From Hermodice carunculata (Eukaryota > Annelida > Polychaeta > Eunicida > Amphinomidae): DNA of 64,000 bases. The stretch spans positions 21,573,588 through 21,637,587 of the forward strand of contig OZ026630.1 in the NCBI GenBank assembly GCA_964020975.1. Reading direction: 5' to 3'. The notes under the pieces were generated by a model. That model did not search any database. It saw nothing but the letters and a program-made list of their open reading frames with translations, and was not told the DNA's origin. The position numbers and the translations under genes are program-made. Below are positions 50,576 to 61,838 of the stretch, one piece after another. The first letter of the stretch is position 1, and each line of letters opens with the position of its first letter.

Positions 50576-51339
50576 GTGTGGGGGGGGGGGGAGAGGGAGG
50601 GTTAGGCATGGGATAATATCACAATAGTCCGTGATTCGCTTTAGAGTACGATGTTGAAAGAACAGGTCTATTTATTTTTTAATAAGCTCTGCTTTTAGAA
50701 AGTTGATTTTTAACAAAAAATATTCCAAGGTTTTATTTTGTGAAAATTACAGCAGCTTGCTTCAATGACATGCATATGTAAAAGAAGAGCAAAAGACAAA
50801 AAGTACTTGACCGATTATTTTAATGCTGATGCAGTGTTACAGAAATTTTGGTATATTTTACTTTTGTGTCAAGTAAATTTTATCACAAAATGTTAAAGTA
50901 AATATGAAACTGAATAAAAGCTATCTCAACATTAGCATGACCAGTAGGGTTCCTTCCCACACTGGCAGAGGGTGTTGCATAGACTCATGTACTGATTAAT
51001 CCCAGTTCTTTGACTATATATAGCCCTCAAAATGCATGTTACTGAAATGTTGGCATCCTGTTCAGCCAGAGACACATATGTATTGCTCTAGCTTCTTCAT
51101 GTTGCTGGAAAGACTTGCACTGTTCAGTGTGGTAGGATGGATGGAAGGTTGTATGTGTGAGGTCTTTAATATTTCACCAGACCAGTGACGTCCTGCATGC
51201 TGACACAGGATCTTTTTTGGGTGCAAACATTGACATGGGAGGGAAACATCTTTTGAAAAACGTTGACATATGGATGGATGTTTTTAGAAACAAAGATCAG
51301 CGTTTCCTTTGATGTCTCTTAGCCATGCTTTGTATTTTA

Positions 51340-51860
51340 GTCCCTGACTGGGGATGAAAGGTTTGTACCTTGTCCTTCCATCGCTCTAAGAAAGATTGTT
51401 TAGGCCGTATTTCCTGTACCAATACACCTACACCAACCAAATTTGGTGTATGAACACTTCATAGAATAAGAGTGTGCTGTGCACCAAAATTGGGTCACTG
51501 TGACCTCGACCTAGCTCACTGTGACCTTTATTTGACCTGTCAGGCTCACTCAAAGTCATATGTGAAGGCTCCAAGTGAAAACACATGTCATTACCTATTC
51601 ATGTTAAATAGAAACCAGGCCCCAAAGTGCACTACTCGGCAAATATAAACTAATATTATGCCTGTGACCTTGATTTGACCTTTCAAGATCAGAATTAGCA
51701 AATCCAAAAGACGTTCCAGACATACTTTCCCCTTAATGTTTAATTGTAACCACAGGCTGGATTTGCTATTACCCACATAGCCAGTCTCTCCACAATTTCG
51801 CATAAGTAACCCTGTTACCATGAAATTAGGTCAGAGTGACCCAGATAATATCAAATCTAC
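51340..51860. repeat. Dispersed repeat with GGTCA/TGACC words
   Basis: CCAACCAAATTTGGTGTATG, then GTGCACCAAAATTGGGTCAC, TGTGACCTCGACC and TCACTGTGACC, reminiscent of the array at 16855. It includes GGTCACTGTGACC at 51493-51505. Confidence 0.45.
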
Positions 51861-52528
51861 GTCTGGCCTAGATCCATGTTCCAGCACTTTTGGTAAGTTT
51901 TTGCAGTAGTTAATTCACATAAACCAATTTCATACAAATACAGTCAACTTGGCTATCAATTCTCTGGTGGGAGATTATGTATTGCTGTGCAAAACTTGAT
52001 CTTGTTTTGCATTGACCAGCAAACTTGTCTGTTCAGAGGGAAGGAAAACTTAGTTTTTCAAAGGTTTAAAGCTCCTGTTGGCTGAAAATTGGACATATGA
52101 AGTATAGCATGGTTGTTTGAAAATTATCTTATTTCTATGTTTTCTTTGGTGCAGTCAACAAGAGCCATTCTTGGATATAAAAAAAAAATCTTTCAGTATA
52201 TGGGACATTAGAAATAGATATTTTAATAATTGTGCCCATAGATTAGTTGAACACTTACCAGCTTTTAAGCAGGTGACGAAGGACTGGCAAAGGCGGTGGA
52301 AATCATGTCTGATTCAGTGTATTTTGTAGGGTAATTCACCTGTTGACTTTAAAAACACGGATCCGTACACAATGTTTTGATAACTCTGATTCAGTACTTG
52401 CCTTGAACATAAAATATGTCACTCAGTACAAGTGCCTTGGAGGTAAATATGTGTCTGTGCTAAGCACTGATCCTGAAAGGAATTATCGTCAACCTGGATT
52501 TGACCTTTTCATGGTTACAGTAAGACAA

Positions 52529-52594
52529 GTCAGCAGCTTTTCTTGGATCTGGTTAGGTGCTGGGTACCCAGCACATGCCAAGGAAAGTTGTTGA
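52529..52594. repeat. Hairpin MITE family copy
   Basis: GTCAGCAGCTTTTCTTGG pairs with CCAAGGAAAGTTGTTGAT; the centre GGTGCTGGGTACCCAGCAC is palindromic. Confidence 0.75.
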
Positions 52595-52599
52595 TCTAT

Positions 52600-54720
52600 A
52601 ACATGCTGTCTGTTAAGTCTTGTCTACATTGATTGGTCAAAATGTTTTGCACTGATGAGAGACTTAGGTGCAGACACCGTAGCAAACATTTCACATCGGA
52701 GCACAGGGATGATTGAGCAGAAAAGGGTTGAGATTGTCTGTGTGGTGATCCTATACAGAGAAACAAAGGAACCACGTTATTGTTTGAGAGACACCGATGT
52801 GCCAGTTGCACCAGCCCCTAGCTACATCTTAATCCATATCTGCCATGTCTAGGCATAATGTACCAGGTGGGATTGAAGTTGGACTTCTAATACTTGAAAG
52901 TTAACAAAATTGGCCCTTTAGTTTCTTAGTACGGGATAAAAATTGTCACTGTATGAAGGAGTCCAGTTTACAGAAATACGTACTGGTGGATAGCATACAT
53001 ATGCCATCCACTGGGGGATATTTCTATACCTTGGGTTCCTTCACGGAGTACTTGATAATATTATAATGGTGAACAAGGCCCTATAAAGACACCATACAGA
53101 AGCATGACAACTGCTCTTGTGTGATTACAACACCCTTCAGCATATCGCTGCCAGATTCCAACATAATCATCCATGGGTTTGTTCCCTTGTCCTGACTGAG
53201 GATTGATCATGCAGTTATATATGCCTGCAAAATTGGTCCCAAAATGAGCTAGTGTATGTTGTATCTATATGACATTTTATTTATGTACATAGCTTATTCA
53301 GGAAAATATATCCATGCATATAATTAAAGTGCATTGTGTATATATGCTAGCTGTTTTTGTCATGCATTTTTTTTTCTTTGTCTGTGCAGAAGAAAACTGA
53401 ATTGATTAGGCATAAGTGGTGCTTGTGATCTTTTTATCTTAGGCAGCTTTAATTTGATTGACATACCTCAATGGATATAGTTTCATACTTCTGAAATTCC
53501 TTCCGCAGAAGCCTGGCAAATGTAATGCATGCTGAGCGTTTAGTGGATGGAAGACAAAAAGACAAGATGAACTTGTTGGTATTCAGCCCACCTATCACAC
53601 AACAGGTGGTAACCATGGTTCCATTTTGTCAACTAAACAATAGACCTTTTTATGTCCACAAAAGAGAGTACTTGGTGATGTTATTTGAATATGATACGCC
53701 TATTATTTGCACATCACTGAATACTGTTGGATTTTTTTTTATGTAAAGTGAAGAATACATATGCAAATAAACACCCTGAAGTGCTGCCCTCTGGGGTCAA
53801 ATACCACTATTGCAAGCAAGAATAGGGGTTATCTGGGTTAGTTCTAAATTCAAGTAAAGGTGGTGCTGCCCATCCTGTTCATGGTTGACCGCCCACATCT
53901 TGTGGTCACTTTCCATGACCATCGCTTCTTCGCCATAGATTAACTTGCGGAATGAGCACATATAAATTTGACCTGACTATATGTTGTCAAATAAGCAATA
54001 AACTTCCATTTTGTCACACCTGGGTGTGTTTGAAATATGACACTGTGTACTTCAGGTAGACTAGAAGATGATAATTCCAAAAATTGTTCTCATATGCAGG
54101 GTGAAACTTTCAGGTTCACTGTAATGTAATGGGCTTTGCTGACCCACCTGACCACAAATGGCATGGGTTGCTAGGTGTCACAAACGTGCATTATGGGAAC
54201 AAAAGGCAGCGTGTCAAGAAATGTAACCAACCTGGATCACCCCTACTTTACTTAGTTTACCACTTCACACATTTAGGTGTCTTTCTTCAGTCTGGAGATT
54301 TGACTGCCAGAATCATATAATCTCTATTGGATTTATGCCATTGAAAGCTATGTACCACAGGGTAATTTCTCCAGTTTGGCTAGAGATCTTTAAAAATAGA
54401 TGCAGCATGTGATAAAGCTATAACAACATATAAAAGAAGAGAATTGGTTTGATGAAATGAAAAGAAAAGAGAGGTAGTGGATTAGGTATGCATATATATA
54501 CATGGGGCATGCCAGTGCACTCACTTTCTTGGCTCAGGAAGTGGTTAACACTCAGTCAGTGGTACCATGCCAGGTGTGGGTCACATGCAGAAATGAAAGA
54601 CAGTCACGTATGACGTGACAATTGTAGAGTGATGTCACACTTATAAAGCCTGCCTACTGAGCAAAGAGTGGTCCATTTTATCTGTGTGACTTCTTTTTAC
54701 CTTTACAAAGGTTGTTGTGG
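52600..54720. other. Gene-free flank
   Basis: No recognisable gene or element. Short open frames here have no family signature. Confidence 0.35.
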
Positions 54721-54723
54721 ATT

Positions 54724-54938
54724 TAACCCTTTTCCTCTTGAACTGTCTGGTGGTCAAAGGTCGTCTGCTTCAGTGTGTGTCACTAATTTCAACAGTAATA
54801 AAAAAGTTGAGACTTTGGATGAGACCATCAATAATACATGATCCAGGTCAATAGCTTTCCTTGGCATAGGTCAGACACTAAGTGCCTAAACCCTTGCCAA
54901 GGAAAACAGTTGACTACTAATTCAAGGGGGAAAGGGTC
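54724..54938. repeat. Hairpin MITE family, complete copy with outer inverted ends
   Basis: Outer ends AACCCTTTTCCTCTTGAA and TTCAAGGGGGAAAGGGTC are inverted repeats. The inner hairpin is at 54847-54914 (GTCAATAGCTTTCCTTGGCA ... GCCAAGGAAAACAGTTGAC). This copy defines the element as about 215 bp. Confidence 0.8.
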
Positions 54939-55242
54939 AGGGTTGGACTTCATTGATTCAAGGGGACAGGGTCAGGGTTGAGAGTGATGATATTACACTT
55001 GATAACTGCAGGCCTTACCTGGTTGTCCAAAACAGATCATTTTTTTCACCAACTCCAGTGAACTCAGAAGTACTAGATTACAAATTGATGTAGTTAGATA
55101 TTTTAGAGGGCTCTACAATTTGCAGATACAGTTGAGAGAAGTACTGTGCAAAAGATCGGGTTACTGGTCCTAGGGCAAGTGGATTCAAAGAGAACTGTAG
55201 AGCTCAGTTTTAGTTAAGGATATACATAAGGTTAGCAGGGAC

Positions 55243-55558
55243 TTTCACAAATTGATGGAACTAACCCTGGGTTCTGCATACAAAGTCTGGTAAATTATAC
55301 TTTTTACATTTTCTTAATGTCAGTTGGTGGCAGTGTTTACATAACAATTACACAAGTGATCGTCATGAGTCACCACAAATATTGATTCAGCTCATTCAAT
55401 TTTCACAAATTGATGGAACTAACCCTGGGTTCTGCATACAAAGTCTGTTAAATTATACTTTTTACATTTTCTTAATGTCAGTTGGTGGCAGTGTTTACAT
55501 AACAATTACACAAGTGATCGTCATGAGTCACCACAAATATTGATTCAGCTCATTCAAT
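55243..55558 (+). repeat. 158-bp tandem duplication
   Basis: Units 55243-55400 and 55401-55558 are identical except for one base that I can see (GTCTGGTAAAT versus GTCTGTTAAAT). Non-coding; very recent. Confidence 0.95.
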
Positions 55559-56616
55559 TTTGAACATAGGAATGGCAAATCTGCTAAAAAATAAATTATT
55601 AAATGTGATGAATCAAAAACGCATGTCTCAAATTTTTTCAAATCTTTGTGTGGTTTTGTCACCAGTCAGTTAAAATTATCATGGTTTTGATGTTTCATCA
55701 CTCAAGATTCACACACCTGTATCTCAGAAATAACAGAAGAAATTTAAAAATTGAGACATATTTTGAAACTTTTGACTGTGTTCTACAATTTGTCATATAT
55801 TTGGTGTCAATATCTATGAAAACATAGAAGATGAATCAAAATTTATATGAAAGCATGATCTATTTTCATACACTTTTATAACTGCTGTGTTAACACTGCT
55901 CACAAGAAACATTACCACATTGTCATAACACAAATCTTGAGTTCATATGCTTTCAAAAATGTGTACTTTATTTCACTTTATAGGCATTAGAGTGTTATCT
56001 ACAGGAAAGTGTCAGTCACCTCTGAAATCACTGCTTAATGCTGTAGTGAACCCCGCTGTGACGTGTTTAACACTGAATCCACTATACTCTGGAGACGTTA
56101 TTGTTAAATTGTGTGTGTGTACAATAAAGTACCTGGGCTTGGAATTCTTAATTATTAGAATGAAATGGGTTCCAACTGGTATGCCTCAGATGGATGTGGT
56201 AAATCATAATTCTGTCTGTTACTGCATTTCGTGCTGCAACTTAAAATGGAGCAAGAACATAAATTTCTCTGTGCTGATTATGTGTAGCATACATTGGAGA
56301 AACCACATATCCTATTCCATCTATCCCCATGATGAAACTGTGAAAAAAAAGTAACAGGTTGTCACAATCAGTTTCTTAGATATGGAACTTATTTTTGTGC
56401 TACTTGTGAAGTTTTAAAAGTTTATTGCAAATTACAAGTTGGACATGGAAAAGTAATGCATTACAGTTTTCCCACACAAAATGCTGGATTCGCACATTAC
56501 ATGCAGATTTGTGGAAAGACGCTGCTCTTTTGATAGACTTCTTGGGATTGCCAGCCAGGGTCTTTGGTCTTCTGGGATAGCTCTGAGACTGAACAAAAAA
56601 AAATATGCTGTATATC
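55559..56616. other. Gene-free flank with an unassigned 135-codon ORF
   Basis: A plus-strand frame at 55947-56354 is open but Cys/Ile/Leu-rich without a recognisable domain, and it lacks supporting splice or promoter signals. I treat it as chance. Confidence 0.3.
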
Positions 56617-58475
56617 ATTTTAGCTCAGCTGACTGACAGCTGAGTATATGGGATGATTTGTCTGACATTTGTGTGCATCAACATTTTTGATTTCTCAAAT
56701 CCTCCTGTCTGGTTTCGCTAAAACCTTGGTTGGGATGTGCCTTGGGTGAATATTAATTTACCTTGTGTGTTTGGTAGGTGGTTCTGTTCTCTGAAACTGC
56801 TTGGTCAGTTGCTTCAAAATAGCAAAGGGACACTTGAGTACCCATAGACCTTAATTTGTTAAACAGGTGGCACTTTGATAATTAACTTGATTCATGTTTT
56901 ATGTTTTCTGTAATTTTTAACTTTGATCCAAGCCTCATACTGTGTTCCTTGCAAACTTGGTCAAAATGTACCTTGACTTGGTACTTTCCACAGTTGTAGT
57001 ATAGGTGGCTGTACTGTCATGTTGTGTCAACAAATGATGATAAAGTAATGCTCAATAAGAGGATATCTCAGCACGCTTACTGTAGGGATGCCAGTGTACA
57101 TGCATTATATAAGAAGTTTTCTTCCAAAACCCTACACCAGATACACTTCCGACTTGATGGAGTGTACATTTGGTGCATCTCCATGAGGCAAGTTCAATAG
57201 GTCTTCAGTATTTTTTTTTTTAAATTCTTCTCTTTTTCTTACGTTTGCATTGTTGGAAAGCTTTAAAAATCTCTCAAACCACCTGGCAGTGTTTATAAAT
57301 GGCAATGCCTCTAAGGAGTCCTAGTTGTGAATTTGTTCCAACAGGTCTCATACTGTGTTCCTTGCAAACTTGGTCAAAATGTACCTCCTATGTATTTTAT
57401 GTTTTCCCTAAATTGCTGCCTTCTGCCAAACAACATGCTGGGTTCTGTTCAAAGTTAATAGGAGTGTAGCTTCAATTCATGATCAGTCTCAATTAAAGAT
57501 GTTGTATGTGTGGGTGGGTCCCTCCCCCAACCCACCCTCCCCCACCCCCTTGAATTTGTGTGTGTTTTTTGGTAGGATTGACTTCTTCAAAGCTGCTGGT
57601 TGGATTTAGCTCCAACTCTGGGAGAGTGTACCTCAGGTAAATATACATGAGAGTTGTCCTTTAGAAGAGACTACTACCATTTCCCAATTTTTAATCTGCA
57701 TCATGCTCAATAAGTGCACACATTGTTAACACATTTGCATGTCAGTGGGAATGCAATGCTAATGCACATCTGAAAGCTAAGACTTCTTGGAACTGTGACA
57801 TAGTTTAACAAAATTTAACACACATTCATCAGAACCCATGGGTGGGTAATGTGAGAAAACTAGGTCAGGTAGTTCGGTCAGACTGATCAATTCATACACT
57901 GCTCATCTTTAAGCTAACTGTTTTCTGTATTGTCTTTATTCCTTGAAAACTTGCACAAGGATTTATCTGGACTGAGCTACATGCCATTACTTAAAACTGG
58001 TCAAGTGGCTTATAATTTCCCTGTGCTTTACTTTTGTTTAGAAAGATGTCTCAGATGCACATGATGAAGACTAACGGACATTTTTGCAGTAAACTTGTAT
58101 CACCAGATTAAGCCTCTGGGTCAGTGATAACCCGTTTAAGCCTCTGGGTCACAGTGATACCCATTTAAACCTCTGGGTCACAGTGATACATATTTAAGCC
58201 TCTGGGTCACAGCAATACCCATTTAAGACCTCTGGGTCACAGTGATACCCATTTACTTTTTACATTTGGCCTGTACTTGTTTTGTCATCAGTCTGTGTTT
58301 ATGAAACTTCACACATACATGCACCATGTTTAAAATCATGTTTCAATGCAACTAAGTCAAGTGTGGGTCATTTATATATTTGTTAACTCAAAATTCAGGG
58401 CAGCTTAGCTCAGGCTGGGACAAATGCCTGTTGGTCAGTTGAACATGGGCTGTTGACACAGCCCTCTTCCCAAGT
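56617..58475 (+). repeat. Long dispersed repeat, copy A3 (diverged)
   Basis: Starts TTTTAGCTCAGCTGACTGAC and ends CATGGGCTGTTGACACAGCC then CTCTT, as A1 and A2 do. The interior holds modules AAACTTGGTCAAAATGTACC (twice, near 56955 and 57367) and the 30-bp array at 58108-58255. Confidence 0.7.
58108..58255 (+). repeat. Minisatellite, about 30-bp unit, five copies
   Basis: Copies of AGCCTCTGGGTCACAGTGAT followed by ACCCATTTA. It contains the same GGGTCACAGTGA word as the array at 16855. Confidence 0.9.
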
Positions 58476-58532
58476 ATATGTAACTGAAGATGCAGCTGTA
58501 TAGGCACTCAAGGGGATGCTGTGCCTCTGCTT

Positions 58533-58870
58533 TATACTATCATATGCCTTCCACGGAAGGCTGTACAGCTGCTAAATACTGTCACAGGCCGTGAAGGAGA
58601 GGCTGTACAGCTGCTATACACTATCCAAAGCCTTCAAGGAGAGGGTTTACAGCTGCTATATACTATCTTAGACCTTCAGGGAGAGGCTGTACAGCTGCTA
58701 TATACTATAGGCCTTCAAGGAGAGGCTTAACAGCTGCTGTATACTGTGCTAGGCCTTCAAGGAGAGGCTGAACAGCTGCTATATACTATCTCAGGCCTTC
58801 AAGGAGAAGTTGTACAGCTGCTATATACTATGCCAGGTCTTCAAGGAGAGGCTGAACAGCTGCTGTGTGT
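58533..58870 (+). repeat. Minisatellite, about 45-bp unit, eight copies
   Basis: Units GGCCTTCAAGGAGAGGCTGT, ACAGCTGCTATATACTAT, CTCA. Because most units are a multiple of three, a frame reading LQGEAVQLLYTI stays open for long stretches; one shorter unit shifts it. No promoter, splice site or homolog suggests translation. Confidence 0.9.
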
Positions 58871-59082
58871 TTCTGTATATGGATTGCAAAATACAGTGCA
58901 CTATGGTAAACTTATATATTGCAAGACTGCAGCAGCATCATGGCTGCTGTACCTCAGAGTAGCTGAATCCAGGTGCCACTGGAGGAGGGGCTGCTACTAA
59001 AAAAATCAACTGGCTGTGAAACATACTGTACTGGTACAGCTGCTTTGTGGCTTTACAGTTTCAGCTTTTTTTTTTTTTTTTG

Positions 59083-59585
59083 ATCTCTCCGCCCATAAGG
59101 CTGGAGGGGTATTGTCGTCTCCTATGCGCCCGTCCATGCTTTGTTAACGACATATCTCCAAAATCACTCCCTTTAGAGAGACCAAATTTTTATCACATGG
59201 GGTTATTGAGGTGCTTCAGGTGCCTATTTAAAAGTAGGTCACTAGGTCTCATTTTTAGGTCACCGTAATACATTGCCATAAAAATGGCGTTAACGCAATA
59301 TCTAAAAAAATATTGAATGTACCTTCATCAATTATTTATGACAGTTGGACCTGAGGATGCCCCAGATGCCTATTGAAAACTAGGTCACTGGGTCACATAT
59401 TTAGGTCACAGTGCTGCAATGAAGAAAAATATCTCCTCATTGCATTTCAACCAAAGCTTTGTCATTAAGTTAAACAGAAGTAACCTGTCTTTCTGGAGGG
59501 GTATTGTTGTCACCTACGCCTCTGTCTGTCTGTCCCTCCGTCCTGGCTGAGGGATTTTGCGGCCACTGATCATCTTCTAGTTTTT
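59083..59585 (+). repeat. Dispersed repeat family B, complete-looking copy
   Basis: CGCCCATAAGGCTGGAGGGG, TATTGTCGTCTCCTATGCGC, CATATCTCCAAAATCACTCC, AAAAGTAGGTCACTAGGTCT, AACTAGGTCACTGGGTCACA, and a right end GCGGCCACTGATCATCTTCT then AGTTTT. It gives the boundaries for the other copies. Confidence 0.8.
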
Positions 59586-60678
59586 TTTTTTGTGGGAAGA
59601 AATAGCATGGCAGATTTTGGATCAGGTATTCCACTTGTAGTCTAAAGATCACTTCAAACTGGAAGGGGGTCCAGATAGGGAGGTTTGTGTGTGCATTTGC
59701 ATGACTTCACATTACAATTTGCGATCAAACATTGGGGGGGGGGGGGGCATTGAAATGCTTATTAACATGTTGGTGCCTAAACTGAACAGTAATCCATTTA
59801 ATCCATGTTCTCTTAGCACGCAGCCTGATGGGAATACTGTAGTGCAGCAAATGTTCAGCAAATCCACTAATTAATGACGACCGACTTCACCTATCAGCAT
59901 AAGTCACTGATCTATTATAGTAATGGAACTTTCATCAATATGAAAAGAGCATTGTAATTGTTTCCATCAGGAGTTTTTAGGGGTACCCATCAAGTTAAAA
60001 GAATGAAAATACCACAGTAAAGAATATTCGTATCAGGAAAGGTATTCATAAATGACCAAAAAATGTTGAGTATTATGGCAGTTTGACACCCTTTACATTT
60101 CACCCAAGGTTAGGGTTTCATCAGTCAAGAGGATATAAAACTTCACTTGAGGAGTGAATGAAAACATTGATGTCCAGGTATATCAACCAGCTGACTTTCC
60201 AAATGAACAGTTCAGCGATTTGTGACGATCTATGACAGACTTTAGAGTAGAGGACAAGTGGTTAGGTATTTATGTACGAAGGGTTCTTTGATCAAGGAGT
60301 TGACATGCGTGAGGGCAGAAAGGGGCGTGGCATATGTGGATACTATTTAGAATTTGTGATAAGTGATGGATTCTAGATCTTTGGTTTTTTTTTGTGATAC
60401 TTTATCATATATCATGTTGACACATGTTACTGTTCTTTGCTTTATGATGTGGCAGTTAGTAGTGGGGTAGTTGAGATGTTAAGCTTTTGGGCCAGATATG
60501 GTAGTCAGGCATTGTCAGCAGAGCAATTTTGTTGGCTCACTGCATAGTGTGGAACTCGACCAGAACTCGTGTGGAGTTGTGGAGTAAGCTGTTTGATGGT
60601 TCTATTCTATTGTGCCTGTAACTCATTCCATACAATAGTCGAGATTTCACAATACTTGTATTGTATTTAGCTGGAATT

Positions 60679-60912
60679 GATCCTTTCCCCTGGGAGAACT
60701 GGCAGAAACTGGCAAAAGGTCAAATGTTTGTTTCACTGATTTTGACTAATCAAAATCGTAAAGAATAACAATTTAAATAAGAATTGTAGATGAAACCATC
60801 AAAATAGCATGCCCCATGTCAACAGCTTTTCTGGGCATGGGTTGGGCTCTAAGCTCCCAACCTACACCAAGGTATGCTGTTGATTCAGTCTTTATCCAAG
60901 GGGCAGAGCATT
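60679..60912. repeat. Hairpin MITE family copy
   Basis: GATCCTTTCCCCTGGGAGAA at the left and TATCCAAGGGGCAGAGCATT at the right are the outer ends. The inner hairpin at 60818-60884 is GTCAACAGCTTTTCTGGGCA ... CCAAGGTATGCTGTTGAT. Confidence 0.75.
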
Positions 60913-60962
60913 AATGGGTATTACATGTTCAGACTGCTCATGAGGAGAGCCTCATGAATAGC

Positions 60963-61113
60963 TGTTGACCAGAGGCATGTTAACTTGTTAGGTCTCATCT
61001 ACAATTTTCATCCGAAGTGTTTTTCATTACTCTTGAAACTAGCTCAAAACAGTGAAATAGATGACATCTGATCACCAGCTGGTTTTGACATGTTTGACAG
61101 GGAAAGGGTTAAC
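60963..61113. repeat. Hairpin MITE family, half copy in inverted orientation
   Basis: GCATGTTAACTTGTTAGGTC, TCATCTACAATTTTCATCCG and an outer end GACAGGGAAAGGGTTAAC are the reverse-complement flank of the family. It lies just downstream of the complete copy at 60679. Confidence 0.55.
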
Positions 61114-61636
61114 ATGTAAAACCCCTGTTGAAGGCCATTCACATGTTACTAATTTTAGTATGGAATGAAAAAGCGTTAAACATTCTCTGTACATTAAGTA
61201 ATATGCAGTACTTCCAATAAATTGTAGCTCTACTGGACCTGTATGGTTGGTGCATTTATTGTAATCTTGGTACTGAATAGTCCCAATCAACTTGCATATA
61301 TTTGAAATGAAACTGTGTACATATACACAGTTATTATTTTGCCAGTTTTTATCTGCATTATATTTATATTATATGCACATAAGTGTAATAATTTTAAGCA
61401 AGAACCAATCATTTTAAATTGGTGTTTCAAAAGAGCCAGTTATAAGTACAGGCTACTTAAATCATATGTGCATCTTTATTTATGCATTTAGGAATTATTT
61501 AAGGTAGGAGATACAATGGAGTATTTGCACCAGATTTTAACATGTAACTGTATATATGAGGGCTTGAAGGCCTGTGGATGTGCTGGTGGCCACCACTTAC
61601 CATGAAAGCCATATATCTGTACATACATGAATATTG

Positions 61637-61838
61637 TGAAACTGGTTACACAAGACCACTGTCCTGATGGATCAGCTGATGAAACCGGTTACATAAGACT
61701 AGTCTTGATGGATCAACTGATGAAAATGATCACATAAGACCACTGTCCTGATGGATGAAACTGGTTACATAAGACCACTGTCCTGATCAGCTGAAGAAAC
61801 TGGTTACATAAGACTACTGTCCTAATGGATCAGCTATT
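61637..61838 (+). repeat. Minisatellite, about 43-bp unit, five copies
   Basis: Units GAAACTGGTTACATAAGACC, ACTGTCCTGATGGATCAGCT, GAT, with small deletions between copies. Confidence 0.9.

Noticed and set aside
55947-56354. 135-codon ORF in the 3' flank
   Set aside because: No recognisable domain, unusual Cys/Ile/Leu composition and no splice or promoter support.
59047-59268. 73-codon ORF over the start of a family B repeat
   Set aside because: It is a chance frame across a dispersed repeat.
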